A DNA stretch of 64,000 nt from Chryseolinea sp. (GCA_025923195.1 JAICGJ010000005.1:22981-86980); one strand, 5' to 3'. Positions 54,580 to 63,579 are shown, counted from the first letter of the stretch. Made by a program: numbers and translations. Notes: generated by a model from the letters alone, not told the origin.

Positions 54580-56832
54580 TTAAACTTCTTCCAAGTTAAA
54601 AGGTAATGTTCTAATCCGTTTACCGGTTAAATCAAAAATTGCGTTGGTCAAAGCAGGAGTAAACGGCGGCAATCCCGGCTCGCCTACACCTCCAGCCTTT
54701 TCATCATTATCCATGACGTGAACCTCGATCTCAGGGGTCTCATTTATTCGTATCATTTTGTACGTATCAAAATTCTTCTCGACAGCCTTGCCATCCTTGA
54801 AGTGCGTTGCGTGTTTGGTGGCGGCACCCAGGGCCATGATTATGCTTCCTTCAACTTGCGCCTTAATGATGTCAGGATTCACGTACCAACCGCAATCCAT
54901 CACCGCCCAGACCTTGTCGATCTTCACTTTTCCGTCGGGTTTCTTAGAGACTTTTACCACTTCGCCCACAATACTGGAGAAGCATTCAGTAATGGCAACA
55001 CCATACCCCACCTTCGCTGAAGCTTCGGCGGGCACGCCAACCTTCGCTGAAGCTTCGGTGGGCACGCCCTCCTTCGTTGAAGCTTCGGCGGGCAAGCCTT
55101 CATTTTTTTTCCTGTTTTTCCATCCACTAACTTCCTCGAGCTTATTAATCAACAAGTGATAACGTTCCTCGCCGAGATGCTGTCTTCTGAATTCGAGCGG
55201 GTCTTTTCCAGCTGCGGCAGCTAATTCATCCATAAAGCTTTCATAGGCAAAACCGTTGGTGGAGGAGTAAACCGAGCGCCACCACATCACCGGGATCGGA
55301 GAGTCAAGCGGCAAGTCAGAAAAACTGAAATGTGGAATACTATCAAAATACGATTCAAGGAATCCTTCGGTAGTACTGCCGTTATAAGAATCCTTGGAGG
55401 CGCCAGGCCATTGGTGGTCCATGTTCTGTCCGGCCATCGTAAATTTATAGCCTGAAATCCTGCCACCTTCATTCAGTCCGCCGGAGCACTTATATACCAT
55501 TCCAGGTCTGAATGGCCCGAGCAATGTGTCGTCTTCTCTTGTCCATATTACCTGCACAGGCCCTTTGATCTCTTTAGAAATGAATGCTGCTTCCTGGGTG
55601 TAGTCGAAAAACGCCTTTCTCCCAAAGCCACCGCCAAGGAAAGTCATGTTTACTATTATTTTATCCTTAGGTATGCCCAGAACTTTCTCCAGGTCATCCT
55701 GTATCCAGCCTGGTGCCTGGATCGGTCCCCAGATTTCAGCGGAATCCGCCTTCACGTCCGCAACGCAATTGAGCGGTTCCATACAGCTGTGCGACTCATA
55801 GGGTGTCTCATACACCGCTTCAACTTTTTTTGTTGCCTTTGAAAGTGCGGCAGTTACGTTTCCCTTCGTGCGGTATGAAATCCCCTCCTTACTTTTCAGC
55901 GACTCATTCATCGCGGCGTACAGCTGCTCCGTGCTGTGATGTTCAAATCCTGTATCGTCCCACTCCACCTTAAGGGTTTTTCTGCCCTGCAATGCGTTCC
56001 AATAGCTATCTGCCACAACGGCAACGCCTTCGCGAGTAGACGAAAATACATTTACTTTCACTGTAAATACATGTTTGACACCAGGCATTTTCCTTGTCGC
56101 TGTATCATCAAAACTTTTTACTTTACCAATAAACCTGGGGTTGCGTTCAATCACAGCATACAACATGCCAGGAAGTTTTTTATCGAGCCCAAAAATCGCT
56201 GATCCATTGGTTTTAAGCGGAGTATCCTGCCTCGGCACTGGTTTACGCAGAATTTTATAGTCTTCGGTTTTTTTCAGGACGATGTCTGCCGGCGGTTGAA
56301 GCTTGGATGCAGCCTCCACCAATTCCCCGTAATGAAATTTCTTATTTGATGATTTGTGTATGACGTTTCCATTTTCCGCGTAGCATGATTCACGGGCTAC
56401 GTTCCATTTTTTTGCAGCAGCTTCGATCAGCATTTCACGTGCGGAGGCACCCATGCGAAGCAAATGTTTATAGGCGGAACGAACTGTTGAGCTTCCACCA
56501 GTTATCTGATTTCCGTATTTCTTCTCATTGCCAATGCCAAAGACAATATCTACTTTATCCAAGTCCACCTCGAGTTCTTCTGCTATCATCTGCGGGACCG
56601 TTTGATAAGCCCCCTGGCCCATCTCAGCACGATGATTCATGATCGTAACCTTGCCCGTAGTATCAATGGAAATCCACGCATTCAACTCTACCCCTAGGTC
56701 CGCTGCCGTGTCACCTTTCAAAATCTTCATTTCCTCTCCATTCACACCATGTAGGCCAAGCGTGAGGGCGGCCCCTGTCATGCTGGAGAGCTTTATAAAA
56801 TTCCTTCTTGATATTGTATTTCTTGTTTCCAT
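54580..56832 (-). CDS. Xanthine dehydrogenase-family molybdopterin subunit (IorB-like), Tat-exported
   Basis: The 750-residue protein opens with a Tat signal (SRRNFIK at 8-14) and has the molybdopterin domains of the IorB/aldehyde oxidase type: NHRAEMGQGAYQTVPQMIAEELEVDLDKV, GGSSTVRSAY, GGGFGRKAFFDYTQEAAFISKEI and, near the end, KAGGVGEPGLPPFTPALTNAIF with the catalytic Glu. It would hydroxylate an aldehyde or N-heterocycle in the periplasm. Residues 578-607 are three 10-residue repeats (VPAEASAKVG type) absent from the usual fold and encoded by a 30-bp palindromic repeat. It is followed by its cytochrome c and preceded by its 2Fe-2S subunit. Confidence 0.92.
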   Translation of the reverse strand: METRNTISRRNFIKLSSMTGAALTLGLHGVNGEEMKILKGDTAADLGVELNAWISIDTTGKVTIMNHRAEMGQGAYQTVPQMIAEELEVDLDKVDIVFGIGNEKKYGNQITGGSSTVRSAYKHLLRMGASAREMLIEAAAKKWNVARESCYAENGNVIHKSSNKKFHYGELVEAASKLQPPADIVLKKTEDYKILRKPVPRQDTPLKTNGSAIFGLDKKLPGMLYAVIERNPRFIGKVKSFDDTATRKMPGVKHVFTVKVNVFSSTREGVAVVADSYWNALQGRKTLKVEWDDTGFEHHSTEQLYAAMNESLKSKEGISYRTKGNVTAALSKATKKVEAVYETPYESHSCMEPLNCVADVKADSAEIWGPIQAPGWIQDDLEKVLGIPKDKIIVNMTFLGGGFGRKAFFDYTQEAAFISKEIKGPVQVIWTREDDTLLGPFRPGMVYKCSGGLNEGGRISGYKFTMAGQNMDHQWPGASKDSYNGSTTEGFLESYFDSIPHFSFSDLPLDSPIPVMWWRSVYSSTNGFAYESFMDELAAAAGKDPLEFRRQHLGEERYHLLINKLEEVSGWKNRKKNEGLPAEASTKEGVPTEASAKVGVPAEASAKVGYGVAITECFSSIVGEVVKVSKKPDGKVKIDKVWAVMDCGWYVNPDIIKAQVEGSIIMALGAATKHATHFKDGKAVEKNFDTYKMIRINETPEIEVHVMDNDEKAGGVGEPGLPPFTPALTNAIFDLTGKRIRTLPFNLEEV
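55011..55100 (-). repeat. Three 30-bp palindrome-bearing tandem repeats inside the hydroxylase gene
   Basis: On the plus strand each 30-bp unit reads CCTTCGCTGAAGCTTCGGCG followed by GGCACGCC and a variable dinucleotide, with a GAAGCTTC core. Units lie at 55011-55040, 55041-55070 and 55071-55100 and differ at a few bases. Since 30 is a multiple of three they keep the frame and add PAEASAKVG-type residues. Confidence 0.95.
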
Positions 56833-56853
56833 GAGGATAAAATAATTGATGGT

Positions 56854-57333
56854 TTATTTCGCGCTTGCCTTTTGACTCATGAGTTGAGAAGCTGTTTTTA
56901 TCGCCTTACGTATGCGTGGATATGTTCCACATCGGCAAATATGTCCTTGCATAGCTGCATCAATATCTTTGTCTGTGGGATTGGGATTTTTCTTTAATAA
57001 GGCCGTTGCTGCCATTATCTGACCCGACTGACAATATCCACACTGGGGGACCTGTTCCTGGATCCATGCCTGTTGCACAGGATGAGAATTGTCAGTGGAC
57101 AACCCTTCAATGGTGGTGATATTCTTATTATTTGCTGCCGTTACAGGAATGGAACAAGATCGAACCGGCGACCCTTCCAGGTGCACCGTACACGCTCCAC
57201 ATTGGGCAATTCCGCAACCATACTTGGTACCTGTCAGACCTACTACGTCGCGGATGGCCCACAGAAGGGGCATCTTTGGATCAACATCGACGTTATAACT
57301 CTTGTCGTTGATTTTTAACTTTATGGAAGCCAT
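56854..57333 (-). CDS. 2Fe-2S subunit of the molybdenum hydroxylase (IorA-like)
   Basis: A 159-residue small subunit with a plant-type ferredoxin cluster (C40, C45, C48, C60 in [23 protein letters not shown]) and a second helical 2Fe-2S domain (C98, C101, C133, C135 in [11 protein letters not shown] and [11 protein letters not shown]). It transfers electrons from the molybdenum site to the partner cytochrome. It has no Tat signal of its own and so probably rides out with IorB. The gene precedes the large subunit by 21 bp. Confidence 0.95.
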   Translation of the reverse strand: MASIKLKINDKSYNVDVDPKMPLLWAIRDVVGLTGTKYGCGIAQCGACTVHLEGSPVRSCSIPVTAANNKNITTIEGLSTDNSHPVQQAWIQEQVPQCGYCQSGQIMAATALLKKNPNPTDKDIDAAMQGHICRCGTYPRIRKAIKTASQLMSQKASAK

Positions 57334-57553
57334 TTTTTGTTGGGTTGATGATATGGAAAGTTACGAATTTAAGCTGTAACCCGTTCAATAAAAGGGCAAC
57401 TGAACATCAGTTTAATGTGGAAATATCGGATGAACGTCGCTTAAAATATGACTAAAACAGGTTTTGACTTGGCATAATTTTTTTGTCAATTTAAGCGGAT
57501 CCAAAATTGTTTGGATGAAAATATATGTGGAAGGACAAACTGCAAAGCCGTAA
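57334..57553 (+). other. Divergent intergenic region, iorA-like / DUF2141
   Basis: This 220-bp AT-rich gap between divergent genes must hold both promoters. I see no exact TAnnTTTG box; the nearest on the minus strand has one mismatch (TAACTTTC). A TTGAC...GTCAA inverted pair near 57466-57489 has a spacing too wide for a standard Crp/Fnr site. No small gene is seen. Confidence 0.4.
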
Positions 57554-57979
57554 ATGATGAAACTAATAATGTTGTGCGCTATAATTGGACTGTCAGCAAG
57601 TGCAATGTGTCAGACCAACCTTCAGGTGACTGTTACTAACATTAAAGGCAATAAGGGCGATATTATCGTCGGGATTTTTGACAGCGACGAAGACTTCATG
57701 AAGAAACCAATTGAAGGGAAAATGGCCAAACCATCCGGCGACTCAATCACCGTGACATTCGAGAATTTGAAGCCCGGCAAGTACGCGGTGAGTGTGCTGC
57801 ACGATTACAATAACAACAAGGATATGGATAGAAATAAATTAGGTATACCCAAAGAAGGATTTGGCTTTTCGAACAATGTCATAGGGGCTATGGGTCCGCC
57901 TTCATTTGAGCGGGCTCTTATCGATCTAACTCCCGGGTTAAAAGACCTGGGTATTGGTATAAAAATGAAATACATGTAA
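57554..57979 (+). CDS. DUF2141 secreted protein
   Basis: A 141-residue protein with a signal peptide (MMKLIMLCAIIGLSASAMCQ) and the DUF2141 pattern: LQVTVTNIKGNKGDIIVGIFDS, ENLKPGKYAVSVLHDYNNNKDMDRNKLGIPKEGFGFSNN. It is a beta-sandwich periplasmic or extracellular protein of unknown function. The DxNxNxxxDxN-like loop (HDYNNNKDMDRNK) may bind calcium. It converges on a cytochrome c gene. Confidence 0.88.
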   Translation: MMKLIMLCAIIGLSASAMCQTNLQVTVTNIKGNKGDIIVGIFDSDEDFMKKPIEGKMAKPSGDSITVTFENLKPGKYAVSVLHDYNNNKDMDRNKLGIPKEGFGFSNNVIGAMGPPSFERALIDLTPGLKDLGIGIKMKYM

Positions 57980-57988
57980 GCAGCATAC

Positions 57989-58462
57989 CTACTTCATGGC
58001 CAAACTGTCACACGACGTGAGTACTTCGGAGACGAATTTGACATCCAATAATCCTTCCTGATGACTCCAGGTATTATAGATATAGGTAGCGATCTCCGCG
58101 ATTTCCAAATCGCTTATACCAAGGGCCGGCATTGCTTGATTATATTCCCTACCATTCACTACCAACGAACCCTGCTTACCATTCCTTATCAAACAAACAA
58201 CATCCTCCAAATGACGTTGCATAAAATCAGAAGTGTCCAAGGGAGGATAGAGCAAACCTAGTCCAGACCCGTCTTTTTGATGACAGTTGCTGCAGTACTG
58301 CAGATACAGTTGTTCACCCTGTACATAATATTGCTGAAATTTTGGCGACGTATTGTTGGATGACCTTGAATTACAGGAAACAAAAGAACAAATGGTTACA
58401 ACGAACAAGCATGCCATGATCAGAAGTCGGGCTCGCCCCGGCTTTGATTCAACCGTGGTCAT
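57989..58462 (-). CDS. Cytochrome c lipoprotein
   Basis: I use the ATG at 58462, which overlaps the end of the SCO gene by 14 bp and gives a lipoprotein-type signal (ACLFVVTICSFVSC) and 157 residues. The heme motif is CSNCH (57-61) and the axial Met is probably in QAMPALG. It is cotranscribed with SCO and the HemJ-like gene, so a role in the respiratory chain is likely. Confidence 0.88.
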   Translation of the reverse strand: MTTVESKPGRARLLIMACLFVVTICSFVSCNSRSSNNTSPKFQQYYVQGEQLYLQYCSNCHQKDGSGLGLLYPPLDTSDFMQRHLEDVVCLIRNGKQGSLVVNGREYNQAMPALGISDLEIAEIATYIYNTWSHQEGLLDVKFVSEVLTSCDSLAMK

Positions 58463-59102
58463 CTTCCTTCTTAAGTTTCTCAATATCCTCCAAAAGGCGG
58501 TTCACGTCCTCCTCCTTTGTACCGTCATATTTACCACGGATCCTCTTTTCTTTGTCTATCAACAAGAAAGCACCGCTATGAATAAAGCCATCCGGCTCCG
58601 ATTTATCTTCCATGGCCGTGGCAAAATAGCTCGTCTGGGCAATTTTGTATATCTCCTCCTTACTGCCAGTAACAAAATGCCATTTCTTGCTGTTGACTCC
58701 AAGCCTGTTAGCATAGTCGTTCAATAGCCCTACCGTGTCGAATTCGGGATCGATCGTGTGCGACAACAGCAGCACATCTGGATCATTTTCAATAGAATCA
58801 TAGACTCTTAGCATTTGAGTCTTCATAACGGGACAAATTGTACGACATGAGGTGAAGAAAAAGTCGGCTACATAAATTTTATCTTTAAAGGTGTCGTTGG
58901 TTACCTCCGAGCTGTCCTGGTCAACAAATTTGAAGTTGGCAATAGTGTGGTAAATCGTATCATTGCCACTTACTTCACGCTCGCCAAAAATCGGCAACGG
59001 TTTTTCTTTCCTGCTGCATCCCGAAATAGAACAAGCAAAAATCAGAAAGCAGAGGAAGGAAATTGTGTATTTGGCCGGCGGCAGTATTATTTTACTTTTC
59101 AT
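58449..59102 (-). CDS. SCO1/SenC-family copper chaperone
   Basis: A 217-residue thioredoxin-fold protein with a lipoprotein-like N-terminus (IFACSISGC). The copper ligands are the CRTIC pair (C86 and C90) and the His in FIHSGAFLLID. SCO proteins help assemble the CuA centre of cytochrome c oxidase. It overlaps the cytochrome gene downstream and the HemJ-like gene upstream, so the three form a tight operon. Confidence 0.93.
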   Translation of the reverse strand: MKSKIILPPAKYTISFLCFLIFACSISGCSRKEKPLPIFGEREVSGNDTIYHTIANFKFVDQDSSEVTNDTFKDKIYVADFFFTSCRTICPVMKTQMLRVYDSIENDPDVLLLSHTIDPEFDTVGLLNDYANRLGVNSKKWHFVTGSKEEIYKIAQTSYFATAMEDKSEPDGFIHSGAFLLIDKEKRIRGKYDGTKEEDVNRLLEDIEKLKKEDDHG

Positions 59103-59628
59103 TTCTATATTTTTTATAAACCCGGATGCCTATAACGATTAGAAGTGTCACAATAAGTAACCCGGCAATCCCCCACACAACGCTTAAAGCATTTTTTAAT
59201 ACTATTAGAAAAACAATACTGATTAGAAAAAGTGTGGAAACCTCATTCCACAAACGCATCTGAGTGGAGGAAAATTTCACAATTTCCCTGTTCAGTTGGC
59301 GAAACAAGTAATGCAGTGATGCGTGATATAAATACAAAAAGAACACAAGCGCCAGTTTGATGTGCATGAAACCGTGCTCCAACCAGTGAGGTTCGTTTAC
59401 GAGCATGATGACACCAACGATTAATGTTATAATACCAGATGGCCACGTAATGCCGAACCACAGACGAGATGCCATCGTTTTAAGCTGACGCAGCAAAATC
59501 GACCTTTCTGGCTCAGGCCTTTGATGCGCCTCAATCATATAAACTAACAATCTTGGCATATAAAACAACCCCGCAAACCAAGTAACAATAAAAATAATAT
59601 GTATTGCTTTAAGATAAAGAAAGGCCAT
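59092..59628 (-). CDS. hemJ: HemJ-like/CopD-family membrane protein
   Basis: The 178-residue protein has four membrane helices with the HemJ pattern: YLKAIHIIFIVTWFAGLFYMPRLLVYMIEA (conserved His and Arg), MASRLWFGITWPSGIITLIVGVIML, and WLEHGFMHIKLALVFFLYLYHASLHYL. HemJ oxidises protoporphyrinogen IX in heme synthesis; databases often label such proteins CopD-family. The neighbouring cytochrome and SCO genes fit a heme theme. It overlaps SCO by 11 bp. Confidence 0.75.
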   Translation of the reverse strand: MAFLYLKAIHIIFIVTWFAGLFYMPRLLVYMIEAHQRPEPERSILLRQLKTMASRLWFGITWPSGIITLIVGVIMLVNEPHWLEHGFMHIKLALVFFLYLYHASLHYLFRQLNREIVKFSSTQMRLWNEVSTLFLISIVFLIVLKNALSVVWGIAGLLIVTLLIVIGIRVYKKYRNEK

Positions 59629-59677
59629 GTTGTAAAAGTCTGTACTAAGCCTAGCACAGGCAACAGTTTTGCCGTAT

Positions 59678-60475
59678 TTATTCCGGTATTATTATGTCTC
59701 CAACATTGAGGGTGCCATCCTGCAATGTAACAAGGTTTTTGCCGAAGTAAACCTTGTTGTCCCACTTCCGATAAGAAGACAACGTCTTTAAGGGTTCAAC
59801 GCCTTTTTCACCCGTATCCTGATCCACCGTTGTAAGCACGCAACGGTCGCAAAGCTTCACACCAACAAACCACGTCTTACCAATAGAAAAATTTCGCCAC
59901 ATGTCCTCTTCGTAGGGTTGCCCGCCTTCAAACACAAAATTGGGTCTGAATCGGTTGATGGGTACAGGCTCTTTTAGCCTTGTATTTAAGTCATCTAGTG
60001 AACTTTGGCCAATGATTAAAAAGGGATACGCATCAGCTAGACTGACATTTTCCGCATTGACGTTGTACTTAGGATTTACCGGCCTGGAATTTTCTTCAGG
60101 GAAGAAAACAAGCTTGCAGGAAATGCCAAGTTTCTCTGAAAACCATTGGCTGTACTCTAAACCAACCTCATATGCTATAACATTGTCATCCCAAATTTTT
60201 ACGTGCAGTGGATTTGACAAATGTTGCTTGTCAATATGAACGATTATTTCACTTTGGTTGTATCTAACTATTAGCTGCTTACCAGTAAGAGATAACTTGA
60301 ACAACGCCATTTTTGGATAGACCCTTTGCGTCATTGAATTACCCGTTTCGTCGACGAGCATCCAACGACGGTCATACTGGAGACCTTTTCCCATCACCTT
60401 GGCGGTAGACAGGCTGATTCCTCCGAGGGACTTGATGGGGTAAATCCAAATCTGAGTGAGCTTGAAATCTGGCAT
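59678..60475 (-). CDS. MOSC-domain protein
   Basis: A 265-residue protein with the MOSC N-terminal beta barrel (LTQIWIYPIKSLGGISLSTAKVMGKGLQYDRRWMLVDETG) and a C-terminal MOSC domain (NRFRPNFVFEGGQPYEEDMWRNFSIG, LCDRCVLTTVDQDTG with the conserved Cys). Relatives carry sulfur or molybdenum cofactor (mARC, YcbX). Its proximity to the molybdenum hydroxylase module is suggestive, but it lies beyond the SCO operon. Confidence 0.9.
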   Translation of the reverse strand: MPDFKLTQIWIYPIKSLGGISLSTAKVMGKGLQYDRRWMLVDETGNSMTQRVYPKMALFKLSLTGKQLIVRYNQSEIIVHIDKQHLSNPLHVKIWDDNVIAYEVGLEYSQWFSEKLGISCKLVFFPEENSRPVNPKYNVNAENVSLADAYPFLIIGQSSLDDLNTRLKEPVPINRFRPNFVFEGGQPYEEDMWRNFSIGKTWFVGVKLCDRCVLTTVDQDTGEKGVEPLKTLSSYRKWDNKVYFGKNLVTLQDGTLNVGDIIIPE

Positions 60476-60605
60476 GCAGTTTTTGTATTTTTATTGGTAA
60501 CTTAAAAAGTGAGCCACCAATTGTTATTCAAAGAAATCAAAAAAGTTATTACCGAAGGGTGATAGGATAGAAAAAAGTCAACAAGATCATATCAAATTTG
60601 AATTC

Positions 60606-61283
60606 ATGCCAAACACTGCGGCCTTGTGGTATTTCGAATGTGTTAATCTCTACAATATTCTTTGCCCACATAAGGTAAAAAAGATGGGCGAAAAACATGA
60701 ATTCATTAATTTCAAACGCAATCAATTTATTTATATGCCTGACGACTCCGCCACTCACATTTATATGGTGGTTAGAGGTAAGGTGAAGATCGGCCACTAC
60801 CTCGAGGGTGGTGAAGAGGTTTTATCCGCTATATTATCGACTGGTGAACTGTTCGGAGAGTTGGCGATGGCTGGCGAAGAAAAGCGGAAGGATTTTGCGC
60901 AGGCAATGGAGGAAACGATGATCTGTCCCCTCACCATTGAAGAATTGAAAGAGCTCATGTATGAAAATAAGGAGCTCAGTTTTAAAATACTCAAATTAAT
61001 TGGCTTGCGCATCATGAAATTAGAGCGCAAGCTTGAACTGCTGGTATTTAAAGATGCGCGAACGAGGATTATTGAATTTCTGAAAGATGCCGCAGAATGG
61101 AAAGGGAAAAAAGTGGGGTTTGAAACGCTGATACAGACAAGTTTGACGCACAAGGATATAGCTTCTCTTACAGGTACCTCCCGTCAGACCGTAACGACAA
61201 TTCTGAACGACATGAAGGAACAGAATTTAATAAACTTCAACCGGAAACAGATACTAATCCGGGATTTGAACAACCTTCGGTGA
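60606..61283 (+). CDS. Crp/Fnr-family transcription regulator
   Basis: A 225-residue regulator with an N-terminal cyclic-nucleotide-binding beta-roll (about 30-130; HIYMVVRGKVKIGHYLEGGEEVLSAILSTGELFGELAMAGE), a dimer helix and a C-terminal winged helix (LTHKDIASLTGTSRQTVTTILNDMKEQNLI). It lacks the Cys cluster of Fnr, so it is not an obvious oxygen sensor. It diverges from the MOSC gene and may control the redox genes to its left; that is inference. Confidence 0.92.
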   Translation: MPNTAALWYFECVNLYNILCPHKVKKMGEKHEFINFKRNQFIYMPDDSATHIYMVVRGKVKIGHYLEGGEEVLSAILSTGELFGELAMAGEEKRKDFAQAMEETMICPLTIEELKELMYENKELSFKILKLIGLRIMKLERKLELLVFKDARTRIIEFLKDAAEWKGKKVGFETLIQTSLTHKDIASLTGTSRQTVTTILNDMKEQNLINFNRKQILIRDLNNLR

Positions 61284-61430
61284 GATCGGGTGAGTGGTTT
61301 GCAAAAGAGAATAATACCAACCGAAAACGCGACCAAATCTCAGTGTAGGTCAATCGTTCTGAATTGATTTGGCAGGTAACAACACAATCAATAAAAGTGC
61401 GATCCTTCACCACAGCGTAGTCGATGAGAT

Positions 61431-61870
61431 TTAAGCGGCAGACTGAATCCAGGGCTGTATTTCCTCGATATGCTTTATTTCAATTATATTCATTCCGAGA
61501 CTATGTGATTTTTCAGAAATCAAAACGATGTTACAGTCAGGATCTGCAAATCCTCTGATATATGTCACCAATATTTCGTCGTTTTTCTTTTTGATGCAAA
61601 ATGGTGCATCCGAACCAACGCAACTCACAAGCCTGTTTCTCAACTTTTCAATATTGCTTTGCAACCTCCTCATACCTGATTGATTTATCGCAAGGAGCAA
61701 TCATTATCGTGCCAACACAAAATATTGCCCTTGCATGTGAAAAATCCACGGGTTGGGTGACGATCTGCTCCCAATCGGGGATTGAATTTTTGTTTTCGGT
61801 TAAAACAAAAAAATGGATGGACGGTGTTTCGTTTTTGATTGTTAAGTGCCGAAATTTGACACGTACAACG
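61431..61870 (-). pseudogene. Probable frameshifted gene of unknown family
   Basis: Two minus-strand frames both look coding and join end to end. The upstream part (IHFFVLTENKNSIPDWEQIV, ARAIFCVGTIMIAPCDKS) stops at 61648. The downstream part (NIEKLRNRLVSCVGSDAPFC, EILVTYIRGFADPDCNIVLISEKSHSLGMNIIEIKHI) continues to 61431 in the next frame. The switch would lie near 61650-61670. No start codon is evident upstream except an ATG at 61917 inside the divergent GH5 gene. The product is not recognised. A sequencing error or real decay are both possible; the track ORF 61431-61700 would be its 3-prime piece. Confidence 0.5.
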
Positions 61871-61873
61871 TCT

Positions 61874-62962
61874 ATGCGATCTTTAACTACAATTCTCACA
61901 GGAACAACATTCCTCATAACAACTGTCCTCTTCGTCGCATGTGAAAACAAGAGGGACGCAATTCCAAATGCTGACCCGACGTTTTCGATACATCGAGGAA
62001 CCAACATCGCGCATTGGTTGAGTCAAAGCGATCGCAGAGGCGAGGAGCGCGCCGCGTTTTTTACTAAGAAAGACATCCAGTTGATAGACTCCGCGGGGTT
62101 CGACCATATCCGCCTGCCTATTGATGAAGAACAAATGTGGCAGGAAGATGAGACCAGGTATGAAGATGCATTTAAGTTATTGCAAGAATGTATGAAGTGG
62201 TGCGAAGAATCGGGACTTCGCGTAATCCTTGATCTGCATATACTGCGTTCGCACCATTTCAACGAGCAGGAGAAGAGACTTTGGAATGATCCCGGGGAAC
62301 AAGACAAGCTGATCCGACTTTGGAAAGACTTGTCCAAGGCCATAGGTCACTGGCCCAATTCAATGGTTGCGTATGAGTTTATGAACGAACCTGTAGCTGA
62401 CGAAGCGGAACAGTGGAATCAATTATTGTTGCGGGTATCCGATTCAATTCGCACCTGGGAACCAGAACGCTTTCTTGTGATTGGCTCCAACCGGTGGCAA
62501 TCGGTCAACACATTCGACGAACTCAGAATACCTCCTAATGATCGTAGAATTATTCTGAGCTTCCATTTTTATGAACCATTTCACCTTACGCATTTCCAGG
62601 CTTCCTGGACGCGGCTGAAGGATTTTCAGGGCGAGGTAAATTATCCTGGACAGATCGTTATCAATGGTCAGTCTGAGGAAGAAAGGCGTTCTTACAATTT
62701 GGATTCCTTGGAGAAAATGATGGAAAAACCACTTAGAATCGCAGATAGTTTGAAATTGCCACTTTACTGCGGTGAATTCGGCGTCATTTATAAATCGCCG
62801 CTGAAAGCGAAGCTCGCATGGTATAGCGACATAGTTACAATTTTTGAAAAGCACAAAGTCGCGTACGCGAACTGGAACTATAAGGCTGGATCATTTGGCA
62901 TCGTAGATGAGAAAATGAAGCCGGATTCCGCGTTAATTCCTATTTTAGTAGGCGGTCAATAG
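61874..62962 (+). CDS. Glycoside hydrolase family 5 (cellulase-type) lipoprotein
   Basis: The ATG at 61874 gives a lipoprotein signal (TTVLFVAC) and 362 residues; the longer track ORF adds 91 residues that look non-coding. GH5 features: GTNIAHWLSQ, HIRLPIDEEQM, LRVILDLHIL, MVAYEFMNEPVADEAEQW (acid/base Glu in NEP, about 171), ILSFHFYEPF and YCGEFGVIYKSP (nucleophile Glu, about 300). It would cleave a beta-glucan or related glycan at the cell surface or in the periplasm. No sus or polysaccharide locus surrounds it. Confidence 0.88.
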   Translation: MRSLTTILTGTTFLITTVLFVACENKRDAIPNADPTFSIHRGTNIAHWLSQSDRRGEERAAFFTKKDIQLIDSAGFDHIRLPIDEEQMWQEDETRYEDAFKLLQECMKWCEESGLRVILDLHILRSHHFNEQEKRLWNDPGEQDKLIRLWKDLSKAIGHWPNSMVAYEFMNEPVADEAEQWNQLLLRVSDSIRTWEPERFLVIGSNRWQSVNTFDELRIPPNDRRIILSFHFYEPFHLTHFQASWTRLKDFQGEVNYPGQIVINGQSEEERRSYNLDSLEKMMEKPLRIADSLKLPLYCGEFGVIYKSPLKAKLAWYSDIVTIFEKHKVAYANWNYKAGSFGIVDEKMKPDSALIPILVGGQ

Positions 62963-62969
62963 CTGGGTA

Positions 62970-63578
62970 TCATTTGAAATTTGGCGGAAGATCTTCAGCG
63001 CGATCAATGTCGTTGAGCGTTTCAAGTTGCCAGAACGAAAGTCCCGACAGTTTGAGGTCGTCAAGTGTTTCTGACAAGACGCTGTTTGTGCCCCAATTCT
63101 TATTTTTAAAAACGGCCGGATGGAGATAATTCATGCCCAGCAAATAATATCCTCCATCAACGGCCGGACCGATTACTACGTCATGTGTTAATAGCCTGCG
63201 AAATGCCTCTTTTATTATCCGGGCACTTAAATCAAGACAATCAGTTCCAATAATACAAATGGACTTGTATCCGCAATTGAAGCCTGTCCTAAAAGCTGTT
63301 TCCATTTTTTCACCCAAGTTATCACCGGATTGAATTAACTTCTCGTGGACTGCTGATGACCAAGTGTCATCTGTATCCACGAAATCTGAATAGTAAAGAA
63401 TTTTGTGAAACGGTAGCTTTTCAACAACATCTCTAGTGTGTTCGGATAACAAAAGATAGATCGAGTACGCCTTCGCGTCACCGATGGTAGCAGCAAGTCG
63501 CGTTTTCACTTTTCCGAGTTCTGGATTCCTGTAAAAAATAATGAGGAGTGATTGTGGTTTTGATTTCCTTTTTGACAT
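62970..63578 (-). CDS. TIGR04282-type glycosyltransferase (DUF2064)
   Basis: A 202-residue GT-A-fold protein: LIIFYRNPELGKVKTRLAATIGD, GDNLGEKMETAFRTGF, ICIIGTDCLDLSARIIKEAF, DVVIGPAVDGGYYLLGM and W(G)TNSVLSETLDDL. In several bacteria such proteins occur in arsenosugar synthesis clusters together with radical SAM and rhodanese genes. The adjacent rhodanese ends one base before this ATG, so they are coupled, but other arsenosugar genes are not visible in the window. Confidence 0.88.
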   Translation of the reverse strand: MSKRKSKPQSLLIIFYRNPELGKVKTRLAATIGDAKAYSIYLLLSEHTRDVVEKLPFHKILYYSDFVDTDDTWSSAVHEKLIQSGDNLGEKMETAFRTGFNCGYKSICIIGTDCLDLSARIIKEAFRRLLTHDVVIGPAVDGGYYLLGMNYLHPAVFKNKNWGTNSVLSETLDDLKLSGLSFWQLETLNDIDRAEDLPPNFK

Positions 63579-63579
63579 C

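Noticed and set aside
57466-57489. Possible Crp/Fnr operator TTGAC...GTCAA
   Set aside because: The half sites are too far apart for this family and no second copy supports it.
61601-61873. N-terminal extension of the GH5 ORF
   Set aside because: The extension looks non-coding, while the ATG at 61874 starts a good lipoprotein signal; the opposite strand looks coding here.
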